Notes under the pieces: model-generated
Database searches by the model: none
What the model was told of the DNA's origin: nothing
What the model saw: only the letters and a program-made list of their open reading frames with translations
NCBI GenBank assembly: GCA_902761645.1
Contig: CACWLF010000013.1
Location: 1-35,655, forward strand
Source of the DNA: an uncultured Aeromonadales bacterium
GTDB lineage: Bacteria > Pseudomonadota > Gammaproteobacteria > Enterobacterales > Succinivibrionaceae
Direction of reading: 5' to 3'
Length of the DNA: 35,655 bases
Translations under genes and position numbers: made by a program
Shown here: positions 1 to 8,414 of the stretch, one piece after another
Layout of the letters: the number at the start of each line of letters is the position of its first letter
Position numbering within the stretch: position 1 is the first letter of the stretch

Positions 1-7
1 TTACTGC

Positions 8-78
8 TTTGTTAAAGAACTTCACGTTTTTGCCGTGACAACGGGTGCATATATTACCAACTTTTTTTTTCTATGCAA
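8..78 (-). promoter_or_regulatory. Leftward rRNA-type promoter with boxA-like site
   Basis: Read on the minus strand, a TTGCAT -35 box (73-78) is followed after 16 bases by a TAATAT -10 box (51-56), then a GC-rich discriminator (GCACCCG). The start would fall near 44. Downstream, GTTCTTTAACA (about 10-20) matches the boxA antitermination element of gammaproteobacterial rrn leaders. The upstream minus strand is A-rich, as expected of an UP element. This layout is typical of rrn P1-type promoters, so the leader of an rRNA operon probably leaves the window at base 1. No part of a mature rRNA is visible, so the target gene is inferred; a tRNA operon is the alternative. Confidence 0.55.
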
Positions 79-124
79 TACCTTTTTGATCTTTTTTTTT
101 ATTATTTTTGATCCTTTGCATAGA

Positions 125-577
125 TTTTGAACTAAATTTCGTGATTTACTTCAAATTTGTTTGAATTTTATCCTCGGATTTGCTCCTTTTTACTTTGTTT
201 TTTTATTCTTCTTACACTTTTTATCACTCTTTTTTTATCTATTTCAGCTAAATTTTTTTATTACTTTCTGCTTACCTGATTATTTTTTCTCCTTTCAACT
301 AATTTCCATGTAGTATATCTTAAAAATTATCGTTAATTATAATTTATATGCCGATAACAAATTATCGCTTATTACCAATAGTTACCAATAGCGTTAATTT
401 TCAACTCTTTAATCAGCCAAATGTTAAGATATGCATGCAAACAGGCATAAAAGTATTTAAAAATTAATCTCAATTTATATTTTGTAAACAATATCATCAA
501 ATTTTTTGACCTACGTGCTACAATCATCACTGAATTTTTTATCAACCATATATTATTAATCTAATTTGGAAATTGTA
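125..577. other. Non-coding AT-rich region between the leftward promoter and pmbA
   Basis: No credible coding sequence was seen. Bases 125-300 are strongly T-rich on the plus strand (A-rich for the leftward promoter). It holds a TTCAAA-N4-TTTGAA palindrome (150-165), a CGATAA-N4-TTATCG palindrome (352-367) and two tandem copies of TTACCAATAG (372-381 and 382-391). The right part carries the probable pmbA promoter. Operator roles are guesses from symmetry only. Confidence 0.6.
516..524 (+). promoter_or_regulatory. Possible extended -10 promoter of pmbA
   Basis: TGCTACAAT (516-524) fits an extended -10 element (TGn followed by TACAAT) and would start transcription near 531, about 47 bases before the pmbA ATG. 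The -35 position has no good TTGACA match, which extended -10 promoters tolerate. The same nine bases occur on the minus strand ahead of tssK. Called from sequence pattern only. Confidence 0.35.
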
Positions 578-1921
578 ATGCTTAACATATATGAACGAAC
601 ACAAAAAGAACGCATTGAACTAGAGAAAACCATAGAGAAATTACTGGCTTATGCAAAAAAACAAGGAGCTGATCAAACAAAGGCAGCTATAAACAAACAG
701 ACAGGAATTACAGCAGAAATCAGAAATCAGAATGTGGAAAAAGTTACATTTTCTAAAGATCGTTCTTTACATATTACTGTATATTGCAACCACTGTTCGG
801 GTTCGGTTACAACAACCGATTTATCAGATGATGCCATATATAATGCAATAGATGCTGCAATCGCAATATCAAAACATACTGAATATGATGAGTATTCGGG
901 TTTGCCTAACGAAGATGACCTATATTTCGGAAACATCGATCTTGATCGTTTTCACCCACAAGAGCCTGATCCAAACGTCTGCATTGAAAATGCCATGAAC
1001 CTTGAAAAGCTTACCATTGGAAAGCCTTTTATCAAGCAAACTATTTCTGCAACATTCCATTCCAGTTACGGACAAGGTGTTATGGGAAACAGTAACGGTC
1101 AAATGCTGAATATTCCTTTCTCCGATTTTTCTTCTTCAATTTCCTTATTGGCAGAAAAGGACGGTGCAATGGAATCCGGCTACGGTCATCATTTTTCCTG
1201 CGATATTAATGATCTTTGGTCAAATGAAAAAATTGCGAAAGAAGCTATAGATGAAACAATTTCCAAACTGGGCGCAAAAAAAATTCAAACAACAACAAGT
1301 CCTGTTATTTTTGACAATTCCGTATCACCTATCCTATTTTACTTTTTAGCCGGCGGTCTAGGTGGCAGAAGTCAATTTAAAAAAACAAGTTTCATAAACG
1401 ACTGCTTAAACAAACAGTTATTCCCTTCCTGGATAAATATCAACGAAGATCCATTTATCAAAAAGAATCCATACAGCAGAGCATTTGACTTCGACGGAGC
1501 CAAAACCACGGCTAAACCAATAATCGAAAACGGAGTTGTAAAAACATACATACTTTCTGCATACTCTGCAAGACAGTTAAAAATGAAAAATACGGGAAAT
1601 GCAGGAGGATCAGCAACATGGAAAGTTACAAATTCCAATATTACGCAAAAACAAATGCTAAAGGAATTGGATACAGGGCTATTGGTTCGTGATCTAATGG
1701 GAACTCACTTTGATCCCAATACCGGAGATTTTTCTTTTGGTGCAGAAGGTCAATGGGTAGAGAACGGTCAAATAGCGCACCCTGTTCACGAAATTACCAT
1801 TGCCGGAAATATAAAGGAAGTGTATAAAAACCTAGTAGGTATTGCAAATGATATCGATCCACGCTCCAAAATCAAAGTCGGCAGTGTACTGGTACCATCC
1901 CTAAAAATTGCTGGTAAATAA
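578..1921 (+). CDS. pmbA: Metalloprotease PmbA (TldE), TldD partner
   Basis: PmbA/TldE forms a heterodimeric zinc protease with TldD in the cytoplasm; in enterobacteria it processes small peptides such as microcin B17 precursor and affects CcdA turnover. The 447-residue product matches the E. coli protein (450 residues) along its length. The C-terminal half has the family signatures SARQLKMKNTGNAGGSATW, LMGTHFDPNTGDFSFGAEG and WVENGQIAHPVHEITIAGN. As in other PmbA proteins, no HExxxH zinc motif is seen; that belongs to TldD, which is not in this window. ATG 578 was chosen over an in-frame TTG at 566 because GGAA lies seven bases before it and the shorter protein begins like the family. It appears to be a single-gene unit, with 130 bases before gpmI. 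Confidence 0.93.
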   Translation: MLNIYERTQKERIELEKTIEKLLAYAKKQGADQTKAAINKQTGITAEIRNQNVEKVTFSKDRSLHITVYCNHCSGSVTTTDLSDDAIYNAIDAAIAISKHTEYDEYSGLPNEDDLYFGNIDLDRFHPQEPDPNVCIENAMNLEKLTIGKPFIKQTISATFHSSYGQGVMGNSNGQMLNIPFSDFSSSISLLAEKDGAMESGYGHHFSCDINDLWSNEKIAKEAIDETISKLGAKKIQTTTSPVIFDNSVSPILFYFLAGGLGGRSQFKKTSFINDCLNKQLFPSWININEDPFIKKNPYSRAFDFDGAKTTAKPIIENGVVKTYILSAYSARQLKMKNTGNAGGSATWKVTNSNITQKQMLKELDTGLLVRDLMGTHFDPNTGDFSFGAEGQWVENGQIAHPVHEITIAGNIKEVYKNLVGIANDIDPRSKIKVGSVLVPSLKIAGK

Positions 1922-2051
1922 ATATATTTTGCCATTCTCTCTTGTTTTGAAAATAAATGCTAGTAACAAGATCTTATCTTTCATGATAGAATGGAATCCA
2001 TTAAGTAATTTTTAATTTTTTGTTATTTATTTTAATTACAAGGTATTAACG
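1922..2051. other. pmbA-gpmI intergenic region with nested inverted repeats
   Basis: CCATTCT (near 1932) pairs with AGAATGG (near 1988), and inside these CTTGTT pairs with AACAAG. The structure lacks a following T-run, so it is not a standard intrinsic terminator. It may fold in the gpmI leader RNA or be chance in AT-rich DNA. A gpmI promoter presumably lies here, but no convincing -35/-10 pair was seen. Confidence 0.25.
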
Positions 2052-3587
2052 ATGTCTAACGCAAAAAAAACTTTAGCGCTAATTATCATGGATGGTTGGG
2101 GCTACAATACAGAACAAAGATTTAATGCTGTTGCCAATGCCAAGACTCCTGTATTGGATTCATTGACCGAAGCATATGCTCACACATTAATTTCAGCATC
2201 TGGTCTTGATGTGGGTCTGCCAGACGGACAGATGGGAAACTCTGAGGTCGGTCATACAAATATCGGAGCAGGCCGTGTTGTTTATCAGGAACTTACTAGA
2301 GTAACCAAAGCCATTCAAGATGGCGACTTTTTTGAAAATAAAGTTCTTTGCAAAGCAGTTAATGATGCTGTAAGCAACAATAAAGCTGTTCACATTATGG
2401 GTTTAATGTCACCTGGCGGAGTTCATAGCCATGAGGATCATATTTTAGCGATGATCAGACTGGCAGCACAAAAAGGAGCAAAGAAAATATATTTTCACGC
2501 TTTCCTAGATGGTAGAGATGTGCCACCTCGTTCTGCTCATTCTTCAATTAAACTGTTTGATGAAGAATTTAAAAAGTTGGGCGTTGGTAAAATTGCTACT
2601 ATGATAGGCAGATACTACGCAATGGATAGAGACAATCGTTGGGATCGTGTTCAGCAGTGTTACGATCTTCTTACCCAGGCGAAGAGTGAATTTGCTCCGT
2701 TTGCAAGCGCCTCAGAAGCACTTGATGCAGCATACGCACGTGATGAAAACGATGAATTTGTTAAAGCTTCCATCATTGGAGATAAAGTTCCGCTGGAAGA
2801 TGGTGATGCACTGATTTTCATGAATTTCAGAGCAGATCGCGCAAGAGAAATTTCCCGTTCTTTTGTCAACAAGGATTTTACAAATTTTGAAAGAGCAGTA
2901 TATCCGAAACTTTCAAGTTTTGTAATGTTAACCCAATATGCTGCTGATATTAATACAGCTTGCGCATATCCTCCTGAGTCATTAAATAATACACTTGGTG
3001 AATGGCTGTCTAAACACAATAAGACACAATTGAGAATTTCTGAAACAGAAAAGTACGCACATGTTACATTCTTCTTTAACGGCGGTGTTGAAGCTGTATT
3101 CGAAGGTGAAGATCGCACATTGATCAACAGTCCTAAAGTTGCAACATATGATCTGCAGCCAGAAATGAGTTCAAAGGAATTAACCGATAAACTGTGTGCA
3201 GCTATCGAATCAGGTAAATACGATGTAATTATCTGTAACTACCCTAACGGAGATATGGTCGGTCATACTGGAATATACGAAGCAGCTGTTAAGGCTTGCG
3301 AAGCTGTCGACGAGTCAATTGGTCGAGTAATTGAATCATTAAAGAAAGTCAACGGCGAATGTTTAATTACTGCCGATCATGGCAATGCAGAAAGAATGAA
3401 GAATTTGGAAACTGGTGAAGCATATACCGCCCATACCAATCTTCCAGTTCCATTGATCTACTTCGGAAGAAAAGCCAAAGCAAGAGAAGGCGGCAAACTG
3501 TCAGACTTAGCCCCAACCATGCTTTATTTAATGGGTATGGAAATACCAAAAGAAATGACCGGTAAAACCATATTTACCCTTGAATAA
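2052..3587 (+). CDS. gpmI: 2,3-bisphosphoglycerate-independent phosphoglycerate mutase
   Basis: Interconverts 3- and 2-phosphoglycerate in glycolysis and gluconeogenesis, without a 2,3-BPG cofactor, using two Mn2+ ions and a phosphoserine intermediate. The 511-residue product is close to the usual 510-515. Metal Asp14 lies in IIMDGWGYN, and catalytic Ser64 in [22 protein letters not shown]-like sequence. Further ligand motifs [19 protein letters not shown] and [10 protein letters not shown] follow in the expected order. The ATG is preceded by AAGG. envC begins six bases after the stop codon, an arrangement also seen in E. coli (gpmM-envC), so gpmI, envC and panM are probably one transcript. 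Confidence 0.97.
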   Translation: MSNAKKTLALIIMDGWGYNTEQRFNAVANAKTPVLDSLTEAYAHTLISASGLDVGLPDGQMGNSEVGHTNIGAGRVVYQELTRVTKAIQDGDFFENKVLCKAVNDAVSNNKAVHIMGLMSPGGVHSHEDHILAMIRLAAQKGAKKIYFHAFLDGRDVPPRSAHSSIKLFDEEFKKLGVGKIATMIGRYYAMDRDNRWDRVQQCYDLLTQAKSEFAPFASASEALDAAYARDENDEFVKASIIGDKVPLEDGDALIFMNFRADRAREISRSFVNKDFTNFERAVYPKLSSFVMLTQYAADINTACAYPPESLNNTLGEWLSKHNKTQLRISETEKYAHVTFFFNGGVEAVFEGEDRTLINSPKVATYDLQPEMSSKELTDKLCAAIESGKYDVIICNYPNGDMVGHTGIYEAAVKACEAVDESIGRVIESLKKVNGECLITADHGNAERMKNLETGEAYTAHTNLPVPLIYFGRKAKAREGGKLSDLAPTMLYLMGMEIPKEMTGKTIFTLE

Positions 3588-3593
3588 AATACA

Positions 3594-4847
3594 ATGGTAA
3601 AAATAAATACTTTTAGTTTGTTTTATATTATTAGCGTCGGCCTTTTGATCGGCGCTATGCTTTCATTATCTCCGAAAGTGTATGCAAATAATGAAAAATT
3701 AGAACAGATACAAAAGGAAATTGAAAATCACAAAAAATTAATTGAAAAAAAACAGAACGATTTCAATGAATTAAAAAAGCAGCTTGAAAAAGATCAGGAA
3801 GAATTCCATCAAATCAGTGAACAATTAAAAAGATCAAAACAAAAATTAAGCGATACGAAAGATCAAATCAAAAAATTAGAAAAAGAGCAGCTAGATTTAC
3901 TGGAAAAGAAAGATAACCAACTCCAAATACTAAAAATTCAACTTAGTGAAGCCTACAAGTTAGGGAAAAATGACTATATAAAATTAATTCTCAATCAGCA
4001 GAATCCAAACCAAATAGGCAGAATACTGGAGTACTACCATTATATATCAGTTGCACGTATTGAAATTATCAAGGAAATTGATACCATATCAAACCTTATC
4101 AGACAAAACCATGAAGAATTGGTTAAAAATAATCAAAAGCTCCAGCAAATTGTAAAAGAGCACAATAATAATGCTGATCAATATAAGATAAAGCAGAAAA
4201 AAACAACGGAAACCTTAATAGCAATAAATAAATCCATTCAGAATGAAGAACAAACATTAAAAAATTTAAAAAAAGCTGAACAAAACTTATTAAATTCAAT
4301 TGCAGAAAACCAGCGATTATTAGAGGAAAAGCGAAAAAAACAAGCTGAAGAAGAATTGAAACAAGTTAAAATTCATGCAAAAGAGGAAGGAAAATCCCAA
4401 ACAGACGCAGAAAAGGAATTCAAAGAGAAGCTGGAGAAAGAAAAGCTGTCAGGTTTTGAGAAACTAAAAGGCAATTTGGTTTGGCCTGCCAATGGTAAAA
4501 TTTTGAAAAAATATGGCGATTCACGTGCTGGAGAATTAAAATGGATGGGGTTATTAATTCGTTCAAAAAACCAGCAGGTTAAAGCTATCGCTAAAGGTGA
4601 TATTGTTTTGGCAACTGAACTTTCGGGTTACGGATTCATAATTGCGATTGATCATGGAGACGGATATATATCATTATACGGAAATAATCGAGATAATCTA
4701 AAAAAAGTGGGGGATCGTGTTTATGCAGGAGAACTAATAGCATACACTGACAGCGACTCGTACCAGTTGGACGGAGCGCTCTACTTCGAAATTAGACACA
4801 AGGGTAAATCAGTAAACCCTTCAAAATGGCTAAGGAAAAGGAAATGA
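3594..4847 (+). CDS. envC: Murein hydrolase activator EnvC
   Basis: Periplasmic activator of the amidases AmiA/AmiB at the division septum, normally recruited by FtsEX. The 417-residue product has a signal peptide (about 1-31, ending VYA), a long Lys/Glu/Gln-rich coiled coil (about 35-280) and a C-terminal LytM/M23 domain (about 290-417). The LytM domain is degenerate: the final HxH zinc motif of active M23 enzymes reads GALYFEIRHKG, and the first zinc histidine is replaced near GELKWMGLLI. It should therefore activate amidases rather than cut peptidoglycan itself, as is known for EnvC. It follows gpmI by six bases and its stop codon overlaps the panM start. Confidence 0.93.
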   Translation: MVKINTFSLFYIISVGLLIGAMLSLSPKVYANNEKLEQIQKEIENHKKLIEKKQNDFNELKKQLEKDQEEFHQISEQLKRSKQKLSDTKDQIKKLEKEQLDLLEKKDNQLQILKIQLSEAYKLGKNDYIKLILNQQNPNQIGRILEYYHYISVARIEIIKEIDTISNLIRQNHEELVKNNQKLQQIVKEHNNNADQYKIKQKKTTETLIAINKSIQNEEQTLKNLKKAEQNLLNSIAENQRLLEEKRKKQAEEELKQVKIHAKEEGKSQTDAEKEFKEKLEKEKLSGFEKLKGNLVWPANGKILKKYGDSRAGELKWMGLLIRSKNQQVKAIAKGDIVLATELSGYGFIIAIDHGDGYISLYGNNRDNLKKVGDRVYAGELIAYTDSDSYQLDGALYFEIRHKGKSVNPSKWLRKRK

Positions 4848-5257
4848 GATTAACAGTATTTAATGTTAAAGATATTAATTTGTCGGAATACCAGAAGAGT
4901 TATGACCGTTTAATAGAAGAAATGGGTACTTCCATTCCCCTTGATGACGCAAAACAAAATACATTTGTTGCTGTATTCAATGGTTCCATCCTCGGAGTTT
5001 GCTCTGCAAACGAAAATACAATAAATTATTTTTACGTTCTTGAGGTAACTAGACACAGAGGTGTGGGTACATATCTCTTCACACAAAGCGTATCATCCAT
5101 GCTGAAAACGTACAAAACAGTACGTGTATCCGAAAAGCTATATCAATCGAATCAGATCCTCAAAGATTTCATAAATATTTTCGATCCTGTTAATTTTGAA
5201 ATCTTTGAATTAAATTTTAAAGGATTTGAATCCAACATGAATAAAAATCAATATTAG
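4844..5257 (+). CDS. panM: PanD maturation/regulatory factor PanM (PanZ), GNAT family
   Basis: PanM/PanZ is a GNAT-fold protein that promotes self-cleavage of pro-PanD (aspartate 1-decarboxylase) and, with acetyl-CoA or CoA, limits its activity, tuning beta-alanine and pantothenate synthesis. The 137-residue product has the PanM acetyl-CoA loop VLEVTRHRGVGTYL (about 65-78), very like the E. coli sequence. ATG 4844 overlaps the envC stop (ATGA) and is preceded by an AAGGAAAAGGAA ribosome site; an upstream in-frame ATG at 4826 lies inside envC and is less likely. The product is about ten residues longer than E. coli PanM, mainly at the C terminus. panD is not in the window. A generic GNAT acetyltransferase is the alternative. 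Confidence 0.8.
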   Translation: MRLTVFNVKDINLSEYQKSYDRLIEEMGTSIPLDDAKQNTFVAVFNGSILGVCSANENTINYFYVLEVTRHRGVGTYLFTQSVSSMLKTYKTVRVSEKLYQSNQILKDFINIFDPVNFEIFELNFKGFESNMNKNQY

Positions 5258-5265
5258 ATTCCAAA

Positions 5266-5841
5266 CTACTGATTTTGAAATGTATTGTCTGTTACTTTAT
5301 GCTCGGTTACATCTTCAATTTTAATATTTTCGTCTCTGAAATGATAATTAAGTTTCACCTGTAGTGAATCAGTAATTGTTGCGCCTACTGCAGAACATCC
5401 TACGCATCCGCCGTGGAAACGAACTTTTAAAACATTATCTGTAGTAAGTTCAACAATTTCTACGGCTCCACCATGAGTTGCTATTCCAGGATTAATTTCA
5501 GTTGCAACAACAAACTTTATTCTGTCAATAAGAGGTAACGATGATTCCATGAAATCTTTAGTTATGCTTGGTGCACTCAGTGTGAAATTGTCTTTTTCAT
5601 TGACACCTATAACAGCATCAGATAAATAAGGATCAGAAAGAGGATCTACAATTACTTTAAAATCATCGTAGTCATACACAAGATCAGCCATGTCATACAA
5701 AGACGGCGGACAAAATGCCATTCCGCATTCAGCATCCTTTGTTCCAGGTCTCTCAACGAAAACTCTAATATTTGTACCACTTTCACGATCTTTTAACATT
5801 TGCGAAAATTTTTTCTGTGCTTCAACAGTTACTTTTATCAT
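5266..5841 (-). CDS. nfuA: Fe-S biogenesis protein NfuA
   Basis: Cytoplasmic carrier that holds a [4Fe-4S] cluster at a dimer interface and delivers it to apo-enzymes, especially under iron or oxidative stress. The 191-residue product equals the E. coli length. It has an N-terminal degenerate A-type domain (about 1-100) and a C-terminal Nfu domain with the cluster-binding CxxC at Cys146 and Cys149 (RFHGGCVGCSAVGATIT), followed by the typical EDVTEH ending. The ATG is preceded by GGAAA. It converges with panM, with only eight bases between the stops and no hairpin terminator visible, and diverges from pckA. Confidence 0.95.
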   Translation of the reverse strand: MIKVTVEAQKKFSQMLKDRESGTNIRVFVERPGTKDAECGMAFCPPSLYDMADLVYDYDDFKVIVDPLSDPYLSDAVIGVNEKDNFTLSAPSITKDFMESSLPLIDRIKFVVATEINPGIATHGGAVEIVELTTDNVLKVRFHGGCVGCSAVGATITDSLQVKLNYHFRDENIKIEDVTEHKVTDNTFQNQ

Positions 5842-6161
5842 TTATTTTCCAATAATTATCCTCAACATAGCAGACATTTTAAAACTTTGTGTCAACTATT
5901 TCATTTACTAATCGTTAATTGCTAAACAGCAAATTATCTATTGTATATTAATTAGACAAATGTTACATTACTTTCTTAAGTTAGCAATAGATAACACAAT
6001 GGATTTTATACTGCAAAGTTATGATAATTAAGTATTCAAAAAATAAATGATTTAACCGGTCAAAACACTGCAAAAAATTAGACTAAAAATTAAAAATCGT
6101 ATAGAATATAAGTAAAATTTATTTATAGGTCGTTTAACAAATTTTATTGGAGAACAAAATA
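5842..6161. promoter_or_regulatory. nfuA-pckA divergent regulatory region with a 10-bp inverted repeat
   Basis: This 320-base non-coding stretch must hold the promoters of both genes. TTATCTATTG (5934-5943) is repeated exactly in inverse orientation as CAATAGATAA (5985-5994), with centres about 51 bp apart, near five helical turns. For pckA, TTAGAC (6078-6083) and TATAGA (6100-6105) with a 16-base spacer form a plausible sigma-70 promoter. No convincing FNR or CRP site was found. The repeat as an operator pair is an inference. Confidence 0.45.
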
Positions 6162-7772
6162 ATGGCTAATTGCCCTAATCTCGAAAAATACGGTATTACC
6201 GGTGCTAAAGAAGTTATTTATAACCCATCTTACGAGCAATTATTTAAGGATGAAACTGATCCATCATTAACTGGCTATGATGTTGGTACAGTAACTGAAA
6301 TGGGTGCAGTAAACGTAATGACTGGTATCTATACCGGTCGTTCACCAAAAGATAAGTTTTGGGTTTATGATGATGTTACCAAAGATACAATTTGGTGGAC
6401 TTCAGAAGAATACAAAAATGATAACAAACCATTAAGCCCAGAAAGCTGGAATGAATTAAAGAAAATTGCTCAAAAAGAACTTTCTAACAAGAAGTTATAT
6501 GTGGTTGATGGTTTCTGCGGTGCAAATCCAAAATCAAGAATCAAAATTCGTTTCATCATGGAAGTAGCTTGGCAGGCTCATTTTGTTAAGAACATGTTCA
6601 TTCGTCCAACAGAAGAAGAACTTAACAATTTCGGCGAACCAGACTTCGTTATTTTAAACGCTTCCAAAGCTAAAGTTGAAAACTACAAGGAATTAGGTTT
6701 AAATTCAGAAACAGCCGTTGTTTTCAACTTAACCGAAAAAGTTCAAATCATTCTTAACACCTGGTATGGCGGTGAAATGAAGAAAGGTATGTTCTCATAC
6801 ATGAACTACAGATTACCTTTACAGGGTATGGCTTCAATGCACTGCTCTGCTAATACCAATGAAAAAGACGAAACAGCTATTTTCTTCGGTTTGTCAGGTA
6901 CAGGTAAGACCACTCTTTCAACAGATCCAAAACGTGCTTTAATCGGCGATGATGAACACGGTTGGGATGATGAAGGCGTATTTAACTTTGAAGGCGGTTG
7001 TTACGCTAAAGTTATCAACTTATCAAAAGAAAACGAACCAGATATTTGGAATGCAATCAAGAGAGATGCTTTATTAGAAAACGTAACAGTTGAAAAAGCA
7101 ACAGGCAAAATTGATTTTGCAGACAAGTCAGTTACAGAAAATACTCGTGTATCATACCCGATTTACCACATTAACAACATTGTTAAACCAGTTTCTAAAG
7201 CTGGTCCAGCTAAGAAAGTTATTTTCTTATCAGCTGATGCATTTGGTGTGTTGCCACCAGTTTCAATTTTAACTCCTGAACAGACTCAATACTACTTCCT
7301 GTCAGGTTTCACAGCAAAATTAGCTGGTACTGAACGTGGTATTACCGAACCAACCCCAACATTCTCAGCTTGCTTCGGCGCTGCTTTCTTATCATTACAC
7401 CCAACTAAGTACGGTGAAGAATTAGTTAAGAAGATGAAGAAATCAGGTGCTACAGCATACTTGGTTAACACAGGCTGGAACGGAACCGGCAAACGTATCT
7501 CTATCAAAGATACTCGTGGTATTATCGATGCTATTCTCGATGGTTCAATCGATAAAGCTGAAACCAAGCAGATTCCTTTATTCAACTTCACAGTTCCAAC
7601 AGCATTGCCAGGCGTAGATCCTAAGATTTTGGATCCTCGTGATACTTACGCTAATGCAGCAGACTGGGAAGAAAAGGCTAAAGACTTAGCAAACAGATTC
7701 ATTAAGAACTTCACTAAGTTCACTAACAATGAAGCTGGTAAGAAGTTGGTTGAAGCAGGTCCTAAATTATAA
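6162..7772 (+). CDS. pckA: Phosphoenolpyruvate carboxykinase (ATP)
   Basis: Interconverts oxaloacetate + ATP and PEP + CO2 + ADP. In succinate-forming rumen and gut anaerobes it works mainly as a CO2-fixing, ATP-yielding PEP carboxylating enzyme that feeds the reductive branch to succinate; that direction is inferred here from the apparent lineage. The 536-residue product has [12 protein letters not shown]-type substrate loop (near 60-72), the kinase P-loop GLSGTGKTT (243-251), metal-binding [14 protein letters not shown], and [18 protein letters not shown] 6162 was preferred to TTG 6147 because GGAG lies nine bases upstream. Codon use looks biased toward a small preferred set, unlike the T6SS genes, consistent with very high expression. 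It ends in a strong terminator. Confidence 0.97.
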   Translation: MANCPNLEKYGITGAKEVIYNPSYEQLFKDETDPSLTGYDVGTVTEMGAVNVMTGIYTGRSPKDKFWVYDDVTKDTIWWTSEEYKNDNKPLSPESWNELKKIAQKELSNKKLYVVDGFCGANPKSRIKIRFIMEVAWQAHFVKNMFIRPTEEELNNFGEPDFVILNASKAKVENYKELGLNSETAVVFNLTEKVQIILNTWYGGEMKKGMFSYMNYRLPLQGMASMHCSANTNEKDETAIFFGLSGTGKTTLSTDPKRALIGDDEHGWDDEGVFNFEGGCYAKVINLSKENEPDIWNAIKRDALLENVTVEKATGKIDFADKSVTENTRVSYPIYHINNIVKPVSKAGPAKKVIFLSADAFGVLPPVSILTPEQTQYYFLSGFTAKLAGTERGITEPTPTFSACFGAAFLSLHPTKYGEELVKKMKKSGATAYLVNTGWNGTGKRISIKDTRGIIDAILDGSIDKAETKQIPLFNFTVPTALPGVDPKILDPRDTYANAADWEEKAKDLANRFIKNFTKFTNNEAGKKLVEAGPKL

Positions 7773-7805
7773 TAAATAATTTAAGATAATTATTTTTTGA
7801 TCCCT

Positions 7806-7842
7806 AAAGGTCCCAATATTTTGTGTATTTGGGACCTTTTTC
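7806..7842 (+). terminator. Intrinsic terminator of pckA
   Basis: AAAGGTCCCAA pairs with TTTGGGACC around a loop of about ten bases and is followed by TTTTT. It lies 34 bases after the pckA stop and separates it from greB. Confidence 0.9.
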
Positions 7843-7886
7843 TATAAACTGTCATTATAAATTGTTTTTATTAGGAGAAATTTAAA

Positions 7887-8408
7887 ATGGCAACTATGAT
7901 AGTTACAAGAGATGGTTACAATAAGCTAAAAAAGGAATTTGATTATCTTAGATTAACATTGCGACCGGAAATAACCGAAAAAGTATCTTGGGCAGCAAGT
8001 TTGGGAGATCGATCTGAAAATGCGGATTATCAATATAACAAAAGATATCTTCGGCAAATAGATCGGAGGTTGGGTTTTCTTGTAACCTTTTTTGATAAAG
8101 CAAAAGTTGTTGATTATAATCCAATCCAAGACGGGACCGTTTTCTTCGGTGCGTATCTAGAAATTGAAAGTCCTGAAGGTAATATTAAGACTATTCGCTT
8201 GGTCGGCAGTGAGGAAATTTATGGACGTAACGATTATGTATCAATTGATTCACCTTTAGCAAGAGCACTCCTGCATCATCATGTTGATGACGAGGTAAAA
8301 GTTCACGCGCCTCAAGGGACTATTATCTGGTACATAAATAAAATATCCTACCAACAGGAAGACTGGTACAAAGAAGATATAATCAACGATGATATAACAA
8401 GAATTTAA
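7887..8408 (+). CDS. greB: Transcription elongation factor GreB
   Basis: Binds the RNA polymerase secondary channel and stimulates cleavage of backtracked RNA. The 173-residue product is GreB rather than GreA: it has the GreB-type stretch WAASLGDRSENADYQYNKR with the catalytic acidic pair Asp41 and Glu44 at the tip of the coiled coil. It also has IDRRLGFL and the FKBP-like C-terminal domain with GRNDYVSIDSPLARALL. It is about 15 residues longer than E. coli GreB, with an acidic C-terminal tail (QEDWYKEDIINDDITRI). The ATG is preceded by AGGAG nine bases upstream. It stands alone after the pckA terminator and converges with the next gene. Confidence 0.95.
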   Translation: MATMIVTRDGYNKLKKEFDYLRLTLRPEITEKVSWAASLGDRSENADYQYNKRYLRQIDRRLGFLVTFFDKAKVVDYNPIQDGTVFFGAYLEIESPEGNIKTIRLVGSEEIYGRNDYVSIDSPLARALLHHHVDDEVKVHAPQGTIIWYINKISYQQEDWYKEDIINDDITRI

Positions 8409-8414
8409 GCGTTT

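Noticed and set aside
2660-3127. 155-codon open frame antisense to gpmI
   Set aside because: It lies wholly inside a well-conserved gene, has no ribosome site and its translation resembles no family.
5842-6161. FNR-type site at TTTAACCGGTCAAA before pckA
   Set aside because: It departs from TTGAT-N4-ATCAA in key positions; not supportable.
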